A stretch of DNA of 64,000 bases from Nautilus pompilius (Eukaryota > Mollusca > Cephalopoda > Nautilida > Nautilidae), in assembly GCA_018389105.1 (NCBI GenBank), contig JACATO010001061.1, positions 248,001-312,000 on the forward strand. Direction: 5' to 3'. The notes under the pieces are model-generated. The model did not search any database. It was not told the DNA's origin and saw only the letters and a program-made list of their open reading frames with translations. The stretch's first letter is position 1. Every line of letters starts with the position of its first letter. The position numbers were made by a program, and so were the translations under genes. Of the stretch, positions 61,001-63,841 are shown piece by piece.

Positions 61001-63841
61001 CTAAGGAAAGACGACGACAAATGACAGCCAGGTTCACTAACATTGAGGATAAGTTGGAAAAATATGCGCTAATCCAACGTGAGTCGCAACTGATGGTTAC
61101 TGTCTTTGCATTTCTCCCTATCTTTCTTTTTCTAATGTATAATGTTCACCCTGGTAGTTTCCCAGAAGTGTGTACCATATTATCCAATCAGTGAATAGAT
61201 GAACTAAACTTCTTGACACCAATCTCAATATCGTCTTGTGCTATCAAAAATGAAATTGTAAGTTTAATTTCTAAATTTAAGTGTGCTGCATTATCTCAAA
61301 ATCAAATAAAAGTGTTGAAGATAGATAAAACGGACATATTTGGCTTTTCAAAGTACAGTCAACCCCCGCATAATCACGGTTCGGCATTCGCGGCCCCGGT
61401 TATTCGCAAAATTTTCCTTAGAACCTAACTAATAATTGTTCATGGAAACCCCGCATATTCGCAGAATCGCAAATATCTTCTGCAATTTTTTATGGATTTT
61501 TTTGTGGCAATATATATTTTTTCACACTTTTTAACACTAAATTATTAATAACAATATAATTTACTAATTTTGTAATATAAATACTAAAGTAAATTCAGCA
61601 AAATATCAATATAAAATAAACGCTATTGGCTGGAGGTTTGAAAGTAGCCAATCCGAGAAAGTTATTCATTTCTCCTCGCTGCTGATTGGCTGCTGCCCAC
61701 GAGGTGCTGTCTCAGGCAGACGCAGCCCAGCATCATCCTAGTTTACTGCATGTAGCTATCTCGAGTGTTTCGCTGAGTGTTGTGTTTTTTATTAAATTAT
61801 TATTATATATTTACTTAAATATTTTACGTTATATTTTGACGTTTCTAGGCATTTATAGGCATTTTTATGGACCACGTCCAATATTCGCGGTTTTTCACTC
61901 TTTGCGGGTGCTCTAGGAATGTAACCCCCGCGAATACCAGGGTACAACTGTAGTTGATTCAACAGTGAAAGTGACAGGGATCACCTGTTGATCACCATGC
62001 AGGGACTAAAAATATACACTGGGATTTTGATACCAGAACCAATGTTTGCAGTTCATTTCAAATCTCTCTCCATGATTACAAACATGTTGAGAGACTATTT
62101 CAACACCCAATTTATCCAGAAGACCACCTCAAAGTAATTCAACGATATGCTCAAAACAGCTCATTAATATTCATAAAGTGGTTGGGCACAGACAGGAATG
62201 CAATGCATCAGGATTATGATGGATTTGCTAGTTGGATGTTTGGCTAACTACTGTAGTTGATCTACACTCGTCTTATACTTCAAATCGACTAATAGAAATG
62301 AAGGAAAGAAAAATGAAAAAAATTACCTTGTTCAACTTATAAGCTGAAAAGTCCAGTATACAAATGAACACTATTATTAATGTGCTAGCATCACCAAAAT
62401 GCTAAACAGATAGGTTTATAAAAACCAGTTTCTGCTGACAAGTTAGCTTACTGTACTCATCTCAGCAGGACTGGACAGTGAAAGGTTTGATAACTACATT
62501 TTTAAAAAAATATTAATGACTGATAAAATGGAATGCGAAATACTTGTCACTAAATCAATTTGAGGAGCTGAACTATTCACTGTGTATTACAGAACTTATT
62601 ATTTTTTTCCAACATCAACTAATTGCTCAAAGTTATTATCATCATCTTCAGAATCTCTAGAAGAATGCAATAATTCAGAAATACCTGGGATATTCTCACT
62701 TTTCAACTATATGTAAATTTTTTAATTTGGACTTGTAATAATAAACTAATTAAGTTAACCATTTAAACTGTGGATGGCACAAATAACAAAATTTAATGCA
62801 ATTTAAAAACTGCAGATCAATCAAAGTGTTTAAAATGTGCACAGTAAGTATATTTTTCGTGTATCCAGCTAAAATAGCTTAAATGTTAAATACAGGAATA
62901 CACCAACTTACATAAATTTGACTTTATGTAAGAAATAAGTTCAATAAAAAATTTGAGATACAGCAAAAATGTTCCATAGTGCTACCTATGTATGTGTATC
63001 TGGGTATGAGTGGGCACTACTTTAAGCCGTGGAGTAATGCATGCCTGGGTCTGAGTGTGTTAGTTGGCCAGCATCCCTCTCCCACACTCTTAGTTGTGCA
63101 TTAGTATCCATAAAGTGAGTTTAGTTGTGTGTAAACCTTTCCATTTAATGCAAAATTTTCCATTGCAAGCCATGGTGCCAAAGCATAAAAGTGAAGCTAG
63201 TGCGAGTGGTTGCGCAAAGAAGCGGAAGGAAGGTGATTACACTTGAGAAGGAGGTGAGCATAATAATAAAGAAATATGAAGATGGGCAAACTGTTTGTTC
63301 TCATCCGTAGCTGTTGTTCACTGCCTACCTTTATGCTTATGGAAGACTGCTGTATATGCACAAGTTCAACTTACGTAAAAATAGACTTATATGCAGTCGA
63401 ATGGAACATAATCCTTACATAAGTTGGTGTCTTCCTGTACTTATATTGTCCTTTCTCTTAGTCACCTTTCATTTATGCAGAGTATGAACATTTTTCAGTT
63501 TTTAAAACAAATTTTCTATTTAATCAGCTGGGCCCATACAGAACAGGTATGATGTGCATAGTAAAGGCAAACGATTGTCATCCTAACAGTCAAACGAGTT
63601 GAACTGCTTAAAAAGTGAAATATAAGGTGTACAGGACATAAGATCATCAGCCATGTAAAGACAATAAATTTAGCAAGTAATGCACCCTGCCTACTATTTT
63701 TACTCACCTATATCTGTCTCACAGTTTTTTCCTGTAAACCCATGTGGACATGCACACTGGTATCTCACCGATTCAAAAGCAGTACAGTTGCCATTGTTCT
63801 TACAGGTTCCCTGTGCACAAAGATTTGACACTTCTTCACAC
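3204..63841 (-). CDS. Large multi-exon gene (36 coding exons in window, 5' incomplete): EGF / pentraxin-like / HYR-like / CCP-like / ephrin-receptor-like single-pass membrane protein
   Basis: This is a predicted type I cell-surface protein, extracellular for about 1,897 of its 1,981 visible residues. The exons were found by reading the reverse complement for cysteine-rich open segments bounded by AG acceptors and GT donors. All 35 internal junctions agree in phase and the joined length is one base plus 1,982 codons including the stop, which strongly supports the model. Domain order is about 10 EGF, pentraxin/LamG-like, HYR-like, CCP-like, module X1, 13 ephrin-receptor-like repeats, module X2 with a furin-type site, one more ephrin-receptor-like repeat, one EGF, a transmembrane helix and a short tail with FxNPxY. 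SVEP1/polydom is known to combine EGF, pentraxin, HYR, CCP and ephrin-receptor-like repeats but is secreted; the membrane anchor here is different. The start codon, signal peptide and promoter lie beyond the right edge. Its role as an adhesion or endocytic receptor is inferred. Confidence 0.93.
3903..4008 (-). CDS. Exon 35: transmembrane helix
   Basis: After a short extracellular stalk (RIAGTEKRS) comes an uncharged run of about 23 residues from I1898 to V1920 (IIIAVVAVFGFLLIIILLV and on), then MHLR. The basic residues that follow it in exon 36 place the C-terminus in the cytosol. There are no other hydrophobic helices downstream. Acceptor TATCAG, donor GTATGT; phase 1 to 2. Confidence 0.93.
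4481..4504. repeat. (ATT)n microsatellite
   Basis: About seven ATT units in the intron between the transmembrane and juxtamembrane EGF exons. Confidence 0.9.
4852..4974 (-). CDS. Exon 34: juxtamembrane EGF-like repeat
   Basis: A complete EGF: CKLHENYC, QNDGKC, QLDSDGHYTCHC and VNYHGEQC, about 13 residues before the membrane helix. Acceptor TTTCCAG, donor GTAAGT, phase 1 to 1. The plus strand is also open here, but only as the antisense of this exon. Confidence 0.92.
4975..7167. other. Intron 33/34, mostly featureless
   Basis: No additional exon with compatible phase was seen. At about 6230-6340 on the plus strand a broken frame reads IILINVYAFFTNL, vaguely like a LINE endonuclease, but too short to call. 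Confidence 0.45.
7168..7335 (-). CDS. Exon 33: ephrin-receptor-like repeat 14 (after module X2)
   Basis: CVYCQAGTYHDVQ, CEKCPVGMYQNAKG, CIQCAEKLTTLGEGS and SSC. It is the only repeat of this family outside the tandem array and sits after X2 just as repeat 1 sits after X1, so it probably belongs to the duplicated block. Acceptor TTGTAG, donor GTATTC (weak); phase 1 to 1. Confidence 0.9.
7901..7991 (-). CDS. Exon 32: module X2, part C (tandem acceptor)
   Basis: It reads SQYKIQSVGSC, CMCNPGSLKRNSPC and enters ephrin-receptor-like repeat 14. Two AG acceptors lie six bases apart (exon edge at 7991 or 7985); both keep frame and differ by Ser-Gln. I chose the outer one because it directly follows the pyrimidine tract. 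Donor GTAAGC; phase 0 to 1. Confidence 0.85.
7992..9983. other. Intron 31/32, no feature seen
   Basis: AT-rich sequence with a poly-T tract at about 9593-9606. I found no exon or transposon peptides. Confidence 0.5.
9984..10074 (-). CDS. Exon 31: module X2, part B
   Basis: 30 residues (AKVTNEANGNVQDVSN, then INVDCLRQNN). It matches X1 part B in length and phase (2 to 0), but the sequence is diverged and has one cysteine. Acceptor CTTGCAG, donor GTAAGC. It is isolated by a 5.6-kb intron upstream that holds a Tc1 relic and the older repeat. Confidence 0.84.
10075..13564. other. Left part of intron 30/31: possible unidentified repeat at about 11.0-12.7 kb
   Basis: The stretch at about 11000-12700 is less simple than its surroundings and has several interrupted open frames on the minus strand, suggesting an old mobile element. 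No diagnostic motif was recognised. A 13-base G tract sits at about 10325-10337 and a poly-A at 10193-10207. Confidence 0.35.
13565..14612 (+). repeat. Dispersed repeat, copy 1: fragment with Tigger/pogo-like transposase N-terminus (uninserted copy)
   Basis: Similar over its whole length to 60868-62344, apart from the 595-bp insert there. Near 13660-13810 the plus strand encodes, with stops, KKYNVSDKCV and later CKARWTNIKDVLKE, matching the helix-turn-helix start of pogo/Tigger transposases. The remainder has no intact coding. The junction AAAGTAGGTGATTCAAC at about 14165-14181 is the pre-insertion equivalent of the MITE site in copy 2. Exact ends are uncertain. Confidence 0.7.
14780..15545 (-). 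mobile_element. Tc1-like transposase relic
   Basis: On the minus strand one frame reads IFQQDDDNLKHMTNYGK followed by LQRKDGGGEWPAHSQI, matching the Tc1 FQQD-x-D-PKHT and WPxxSPDLNPIE blocks. Further on, EWKSAVTSYRRHLAS resembles the C-terminal end. Stops and frame changes show it is inactive. Boundaries are approximate and no terminal repeats were identified. It lies in intron 30/31, close to the acceptor-distal side of exon 30. Confidence 0.8.
15693..15969 (-). CDS. Exon 30: module X2, part A, with a furin-type site
   Basis: 92 residues resembling X1 part A: LIFNFKYSVSGC, then LQKLSKIWKGLC and IKIMSFNCPNVGK. It carries an insert, KRRKR before QISILDI (residues 1712-1717), fitting the furin consensus R-x-K/R-R and not found in X1. 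Cleavage would leave a 265-residue C-terminal chain with the last 181 ectodomain residues, the membrane helix and the tail. Acceptor TTTTCAG, donor GTAAGT; phase 1 to 2. Confidence 0.9.
16415..16585 (-). CDS. Exon 29: ephrin-receptor-like repeat 13
   Basis: CIPGKEYDFKTK, CRSCRIGFYKEGDKG, CLACPLNYTTYTNSS and SDC. It is the last of the tandem array and runs directly into module X2. Acceptor AAATAG, donor GTAAGT; phase 1 to 1. Confidence 0.92.
16981..17139 (-). CDS. Exon 28: ephrin-receptor-like repeat 12
   Basis: CTAGSFRNAGHG, CSKCKEGYYQPEGG, CIRCPQSTTTYQQGS and NEC. Acceptor CTTTTTAG, donor GTGAGC, phase 1 to 1. Confidence 0.92.
17140..19460. other. Right part of intron 27/28 before the MITE, no gene seen
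   Basis: Contains a 136-codon plus-strand open frame (17831-18241) with no recognisable domain and a composition typical of AT-rich intron. No exons with GT/AG edges and cysteine patterns were found. Confidence 0.5.
19463..19969. mobile_element. Tigger/pogo-like MITE, 507 bp, TA target duplication
   Basis: The left end CAGTAAAATTCATTTAATCT and the inverted right end CAATATAATTCCATTAATTT match at about three quarters of the first 24 positions. Both are flanked by TA (19461-19462 and 19970-19971). The CAGT start plus TA duplication is the pogo/Tigger hallmark. No transposase remnant seen inside. Confidence 0.7.
19972..21902. other. Left part of intron 27/28, no gene seen
   Basis: AT-rich intron. 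A more complex stretch at 20880-21240 hinted at zinc-finger-like residues but does not hold up. Short poly-T/poly-A tracts occur at about 21402-21411 and 21515-21527. Confidence 0.45.
21903..22067 (-). CDS. Exon 27: ephrin-receptor-like repeat 11
   Basis: CQPGFELNITDN, CTRCPLGFYKSYTG, CTACPYNTITLDTGS and NCS. Acceptor GTTTTAG, donor GTAAGT, phase 1 to 1. The next intron is 4.8 kb and holds a pogo-like MITE. Confidence 0.92.
22591..22755 (-). CDS. Exon 26: ephrin-receptor-like repeat 10
   Basis: CSKGFYSIKNS, CKACELGYYKDKPG, CTRCPDLEYTTH and SHC. Acceptor TTTTTAG, donor GTAAGC, phase 1 to 1. Confidence 0.92.
23239..23382 (-). CDS. Exon 25: ephrin-receptor-like repeat 9 (shortest)
   Basis: CPAGKEGQ, CTACKLGYFKNYEG, CAPCSTNYTSDS and SC. 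At 48 codons it is the shortest of the array: the first loop has lost several residues and the end is trimmed, but all six cysteines remain. Acceptor TTATAG, donor GTAAGT; phase 1 to 1. Confidence 0.91.
24565..24720 (-). CDS. Exon 24: ephrin-receptor-like repeat 8
   Basis: CEPGTYLVNSQ, CLSCPIGQYQPLR, CMECGPQKNTSDVGS and NC. Acceptor TTTTTAAG, donor GTGAGT, phase 1 to 1. Confidence 0.92.
25356..25529 (-). CDS. Exon 23: ephrin-receptor-like repeat 7
   Basis: CQVGEFYHQQ, CEQCAVGMWNNG, CVKCPSGFVTASKGA and ANC. A Trp replaces the common Tyr/Phe after AVG, and the repeat is slightly long (58 codons). Acceptor TTGCAG, donor GTAAGC; phase 1 to 1. Confidence 0.92.
25530..27844. other. Intron 22/23 with a short (GA)n tract
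   Basis: A (GA)n/(CAGA)n tract runs over about 25604-25640. A slightly GC-richer patch at 26785-27000 may be an old repeat, unidentified. The plus-strand open frame at 27389-27751 has no recognisable product. Confidence 0.45.
27845..28015 (-). CDS. Exon 22: ephrin-receptor-like repeat 6
   Basis: CTAGQVMN, CSDCPLDTYQPVN, CTKCPKGTGTISKRTS and SKC. The usual G before the aromatic residue is replaced (LDTYQ). Acceptor TTTTTAG, donor GTAAGT, phase 1 to 1. Confidence 0.91.
28722..28898 (-). CDS. Exon 21: ephrin-receptor-like repeat 5
   Basis: CQSGYELVSND, CQLCKLGFYRTLN, CIKCPENYTTTMNGS and VSC. At 59 codons it is the longest repeat of the tandem array; the extra residues lie between the third and fourth cysteines. 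Acceptor TCTCAG, donor GTAAGT; phase 1 to 1. Confidence 0.92.
30097..30258 (-). CDS. Exon 20: ephrin-receptor-like repeat 4
   Basis: CLKGHYLEESS, CRLCERGYYQPN, CHKCPANYSTYEEGA and SRC. Acceptor TTTTCAG, donor GTAAGT, phase 1 to 1. An in-frame ATG upstream of the acceptor is not a start; the frame continues from the preceding exon. Confidence 0.92.
30781..30939 (-). CDS. Exon 19: ephrin-receptor-like repeat 3
   Basis: CSSGTEL, CKNCSRGFYRMQ, CTPCPAGNTTLSVGS and TNCS. Donor GTAAGA. The acceptor (ATGAAAG) has almost no pyrimidine tract, the poorest in the gene, but frame continuity with both neighbours supports it. Phase 1 to 1. Confidence 0.88.
31882..32043 (-). CDS. Exon 18: ephrin-receptor-like repeat 2
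   Basis: CMPGEFYN, CHPCRLGYYQDK, CNPCPLGRTTLKEGS and SHC give the full cysteine pattern with the aromatic pair GYYQ. Acceptor TTTTCAG; donor GTATGA is weaker than average. Phase 1 to 1. Confidence 0.92.
32719..32880 (-). CDS. Exon 17: ephrin-receptor-like (GCC2/GCC3) repeat 1
   Basis: 54 codons with the family pattern CGPGTYYN, CVFCPIGFFQ, CDSCPSGKVT, and a final DC. This is the first of thirteen tandem repeats, each in one exon with phase 1 at both ends. Acceptor TTTCAG, donor GTGAGT. Confidence 0.92.
33238..33331 (-). CDS. Exon 16: module X1, part C
   Basis: 31 residues ending SCTQGFAFVNNVC and leading straight into the first ephrin-receptor-like repeat. It pairs with the exon at 7901-7991 in length, phase (0 to 1) and the C-x2-G-x6-C ending. 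Acceptor TTCCAG, donor GTACGG (weak). Confidence 0.85.
34133..34226 (-). CDS. Exon 15: module X1, part B
   Basis: A 31-residue basic, probably helical segment without cysteines (KELTVKQLFKDLILRRKLF). The equivalent exon of X2 (9984-10074) has nearly the same length and the same phases (2 to 0). Acceptor TTTTTCAG, donor GTAAGT. A long pyrimidine tract, (CT)n on this strand, lies about 310 bases upstream in the intron. Confidence 0.86.
34540..34640. repeat. (CA)n/(GA)n microsatellite
   Basis: A short CACACA stretch is followed by about 90 bases of almost pure GA with one GATGGA interruption. Read on the gene's strand it is a long CT tract within intron 14/15. Confidence 0.97.
35175..35421 (-). 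CDS. Exon 14: module X1, part A (unrecognised domain)
   Basis: 82 residues. A beta-like start (EIKFNYTFVTTC) is followed by an amphipathic segment (LLLDKLAKDWKELC) and a second cysteine strand (SNAFLTLMCVPGK). The same skeleton recurs in the exon at 15693-15969 with the same phases (1 in, 2 out). I do not recognise the family; an SEA-like fold is possible but unproven. No dibasic site is present in this copy. Confidence 0.88.
36573..36764 (-). CDS. Exon 13: CCP/sushi-like domain
   Basis: It starts NSCPYLSHTRD and has SGIFSYNCPTGKAL in the middle and FVLPSC at the end. CP at the start, Y-x-C followed by G in the middle and P-x-C at the end are sushi features, but there are five cysteines rather than four and the conserved Trp is missing, so it is divergent or a related fold. 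Acceptor TTTTCAG, donor GTAAGT; phase 1 to 1. Confidence 0.82.
37839..37934 (-). CDS. Exon 12: HYR-like domain, second half
   Basis: It reads GEYTWGALPAIFIVKNS and then YYTECQSKVYVQ. The layout resembles the end of a hyalin repeat (a VxYTAxD-like strand, GNxAxC, FxVxV), but the usual DxxGN is reduced to KNSND. At 96 nt it is one of the shortest exons. Acceptor CTTCAG, donor GTAAGT; phase 1 to 1. Confidence 0.8.
38307..38438 (-). CDS. Exon 11: HYR-like (hyalin repeat) domain, first half
   Basis: It begins DESAPTFDTC, the D-x-x-x-P-x-(F/I)-x-x-C start of hyalin repeats. The middle of the domain is degenerate. The assignment also rests on the CCP-like exon that follows, the order seen in polydom/SVEP1. 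Acceptor GAACAG, donor GTGCAG (non-optimal); phase 1 to 1. Confidence 0.8.
39310..39668 (-). CDS. Exon 10: pentraxin/LamG-like domain, part 3, and linker
   Basis: This is the largest exon here (359 nt). Its AFHGYITQMWIWNKVLN matches the 'F-G-I--m-iWn-vL' end of pentraxin/LamG folds. A Ser/Pro-rich linker (KQSPSQLEHPSPARS) then leads to the HYR-like domain. There are two possible acceptors. The one at 39669-39670 (CAG) keeps phase with exon 9; the TAAG 10 bases further in does not. Donor GTACGT; phase 2 to 1. Confidence 0.87.
39937..40155 (-). CDS. Exon 9: pentraxin/LamG-like domain, part 2 (signature strand)
   Basis: It contains REWHHIGVTWTASGQLIVYLD, matching the pentraxin signature region H-x-C-x-[ST]-W-x-[ST] but with Gly at the cysteine position and Ala at the last position. 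The HHI-V-W-G-L-Y-D skeleton still supports the fold. Acceptor TTTTAG, donor GTGAGT; phase 2 to 2. Confidence 0.9.
40735..41906 (+). mobile_element. Tc1-like element relic with short inverted ends
   Basis: The plus strand encodes broken Tc1 transposase: TSLTREIANEAKVSRSGR, then KKPKKRQLLTK, then VIFQQDLAQ-stop-HTSKSMDYV (the catalytic-domain QQD/H-T block), and near the end a peptide like the C-terminal end of Tc1 transposase. A 12-base inverted match (GCAAATTAATGT at 40744-40755 and its complement at 41887-41898) marks probable terminal repeats. The segment after the QQD block is shortened. Inactive. Confidence 0.8.
42348..42513 (-). CDS. Exon 8: pentraxin/LamG-like domain, part 1
   Basis: This is the beta-rich start of a concanavalin-like fold: FDLFFDSDISMDG, then SGLSLTFWVRF and TGTLVTFDING. 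The pattern 'sltfWvr ... GtlvtfdinG' is typical of the first third of pentraxin and laminin-G-3 domains. Acceptor TTTTCAG, donor GTAAGA; phase 1 to 2. Confidence 0.88.
42514..44255. other. Intron 7/8, unidentified repeat-like stretch
   Basis: Apart from the microsatellite, 42870-43400 is less AT-rich than its surroundings and open on the minus strand in part (WWRTDLSLTLFVIPALNPN). This suggests an old element that I cannot classify. Confidence 0.35.
43012..43062. repeat. (TA)n-(CA)n-(TACA)n microsatellite
   Basis: Alternating purine-pyrimidine run of TA, CA, TACA and CA units in intron 7/8. Confidence 0.97.
44256..44396 (-). CDS. Exon 7: last N-terminal EGF-like repeat
   Basis: After YSGAKC, which closes the previous repeat, a divergent EGF reads CSVMEC, CIAIGDSAFC, NC and LYLGGAC. 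It is the last of about ten N-terminal EGFs before the pentraxin-like domain. Acceptor TTTACAG, donor GTATGT; phase 1 to 1. Confidence 0.9.
44640..45240 (-). mobile_element. Mariner-like transposase relic
   Basis: On the minus strand: WCKYMGGESVDDNEQPSVRF (cf. mariner 'RFKEGRESVEDDPRSGRP'), then after stops FTNRIVMYDETLVHHYIS (cf. 'NRIVTGDETWVHHY'), the first catalytic Asp block, then a weak SPQRSSKLCHLHEKS segment. Many stops; ends not defined. It lies in intron 6/7. Confidence 0.7.
45241..48701. other. Intron 6/7, heterogeneous old repeats
   Basis: Several interrupted plus-strand frames at 45900-46740 include LLLQSLDPRYQLL, faintly like the 'LDPRYK' block of hAT transposases. 47200-47620 is clearly GC-richer than the intron around it, with open frames on both strands, probably a decayed insertion. 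I identified none of these with confidence. Confidence 0.35.
48702..48829 (-). CDS. Exon 6: end of one EGF and most of another
   Basis: CAANAWGRQC finishes the exon 5 EGF. A second EGF begins CSVVEMCAHNGLC, and its last cysteine arrives in exon 7 (CDTSYSGAKC across the splice). Acceptor TCCTAG, donor GTAAGT; phase 2 to 1. Confidence 0.91.
49406..49599 (-). CDS. Exon 5: two EGF-like repeats
   Basis: It starts NEIDECGSQPC, a calcium-binding EGF, then runs into a second EGF (CASKPCQNDGSC) that is completed in exon 6. Both first loops fit the O-glucose consensus C-x-S-x-P-C. CSHNASC and CQNDGSC fit C-x4-S/T-C. CIDLVNDFSCKC fits the hydroxylation consensus. Donor GTAAGT; the acceptor CTAAG follows only a short pyrimidine tract. 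Phase 0 to 2. Confidence 0.92.
49697..49746. repeat. 50-bp palindromic micro-element flanked by TA
   Basis: Two 21-base arms (GGGTTGTTCAAATAAAACCT... and its inverted partner at 49726-49746) match at 18 of 21 positions around an 8-base centre, with TA on both sides. The arms resemble mariner-type terminal repeats, so this may be a minimal mariner-derived hairpin. Confidence 0.65.
49747..50920. other. Remainder of intron 4/5, no gene seen
   Basis: AT-rich intron with no recognisable repeat family or additional exon. Confidence 0.5.
50921..51069 (-). CDS. Exon 4: atypical EGF-like repeat with expanded first loops
   Basis: It closes the previous EGF (GFTGTNC across the junction) and contains an EGF whose early part is unusually long (CFYTNKTHKNC, then CISNQSVNC). 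It ends normally with CTDLVNDYQCFC and PGYTGRNCE. The hydroxylation-type motif C-x-D-x4-Y-x-C-x-C is present. Acceptor CTCCAG, donor GTGAGA; phase 1 to 0. Confidence 0.9.
51070..53529. other. Left part of intron 3/4, no gene seen
   Basis: Open stretches at 51675-51857 (plus) and 51871-52197 (minus) show no domain. A poly-A run lies at about 52226-52240. No EGF exon with compatible phase was found. Confidence 0.45.
53530..53820 (-). mobile_element. LINE (non-LTR retrotransposon) C-terminal relic
   Basis: On the minus strand RYRIMKCYIWPMLLYALEAW followed by TMMKEMKK matches the end of reverse-transcriptase proteins of non-LTR elements (typically 'CYVWSVLLYGCETWTLTKKMKKRL'). After a stop, RMVKVSWQ continues the pattern ('RRMLKISW'). 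Only this tail is recognisable. Confidence 0.65.
53994..54221 (-). CDS. Exon 3: Notch-like EGF repeats with O-glucose, O-fucose and hydroxylation motifs
   Basis: It completes the EGF from exon 2, carries a full EGF starting CQNQPC, and starts another at IDDCASSPC that ends in exon 4. Visible consensus sites are C-x4-T-C (CLRNGTC, O-fucose type), C-x-S-x-P-C (CASSPC, O-glucose type) and C-x-D-x4-Y-x-C-x-C (Asp/Asn hydroxylation type). Acceptor TTTTTAG, donor GTAGGC; phase 1 to 1. Confidence 0.93.
54222..55189. other. Part of intron 2/3 left of the SINE and gypsy element
   Basis: AT-rich, no exon or recognised element. The long plus-strand open frame that begins inside exon 3 is an antisense shadow of that exon. 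Confidence 0.5.
55190..55466 (-). mobile_element. Candidate tRNA-derived SINE
   Basis: Read on the minus strand, the first 70 or so bases look like a tRNA-type SINE head: GGTGGTGTGG and CAGTGGTAAGC (box A region), then after about 30 bases AAGATAGATCCTC (degenerate box B). A non-tRNA body follows. No second copy occurs in the window for comparison, and the 3' limit is a guess. Confidence 0.5.
55900..59600 (-). mobile_element. Ty3/gypsy LTR retrotransposon, degenerate, with LTR-like direct repeats
   Basis: Direct repeats at about 55950-56050 and 59464-59575 share ATTACCACAAG, CCTTTAT-CACTAG and GGCATTTCA segments and bracket minus-strand retroviral-type coding remnants. From high to low coordinate these are a zinc-knuckle-like region (about 58730-58830), reverse transcriptase (LETFQQFIDKM, then IYISDFIVTGKKL, about 57900-58050), the integrase H2C2 region (QPELSMESGIIFWSD, VVIPEGLQ, about 56930-57060) and the integrase core (FKNFCEANGMQQIHEKPYH, about 56580-56660). 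Frames are broken throughout, so it cannot transpose on its own. LTR edges are approximate. Confidence 0.82.
59872..60087 (-). CDS. Exon 2: two EGF-like repeats, the first calcium-binding type
   Basis: With the last base of the preceding exon, the exon opens DIDECALKPSMC, the D-x-D-E-C start of a calcium-binding EGF, and completes that repeat. A second EGF begins at CSNATC and finishes in the next exon. Acceptor CTCACAG, donor GTAGAT (weaker than its neighbours); phase 1 to 1. It is isolated by introns of 3.6 and 5.7 kb that are full of transposon relics. Confidence 0.92.
60868..62344 (+). repeat. Dispersed repeat, copy 2: Tigger/pogo-like transposase fragment interrupted by a MITE
   Basis: The plus strand encodes RKYGVSEKCVRDWLKAKERR and then ARFTNIEDKLEKYAL, the helix-turn-helix start of pogo/Tigger transposase, better preserved than in the 13.6-kb copy. 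The rest aligns to copy 1 without clear coding (shared CTCCATGATTACAAACA and TTTATCCAGAA stretches). The MITE at 61356-61950 splits it. Confidence 0.72.
61356..61950. mobile_element. Tigger/pogo-like MITE, 595 bp, inserted in the older repeat
   Basis: It begins CAGTCAACCCCCGCATAATC and ends, inverted, CAGTTGTACCCTGGTATTCG, flanked by TA (61354-61355 and 61951-61952). It is much richer in CG than the surrounding intron, with repeated ATTCGCG-type words near both ends. Comparison with the copy at about 14.17 kb, where the flanks are joined with a single TA, proves insertion with TA duplication. No transposase inside. Confidence 0.85.
62893..63437 (+). mobile_element. Tigger-like MITE, 545 bp, with transposase start remnant
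   Basis: The ends CAGGAATACACCAACTTACA and inverted CAGGAAGACACCAACTTATG are clear terminal repeats flanked by TA (62891-62892 and 63438-63439). From 63171 the plus strand reads MVPKHKSEASASGCAKKRK and then, after a frameshift, a peptide resembling the VITLEQK...IIKRYEDG region, which matches the usual Tigger1-type N-terminus. It is an internally deleted derivative. Confidence 0.85.
63708..63841 (-). CDS. Exon 1 of window: EGF-like repeat
   Basis: Residues 1-44 carry a complete six-cysteine EGF, with the typical HGFTGKNC before the last cysteine and then ETDID, the usual lead-in to a calcium-binding EGF in the next exon. Acceptor TTACAG and donor GTGAGT. It enters in phase 2 and leaves in phase 1, so at least one more coding exon lies upstream of the window. 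Confidence 0.92.
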
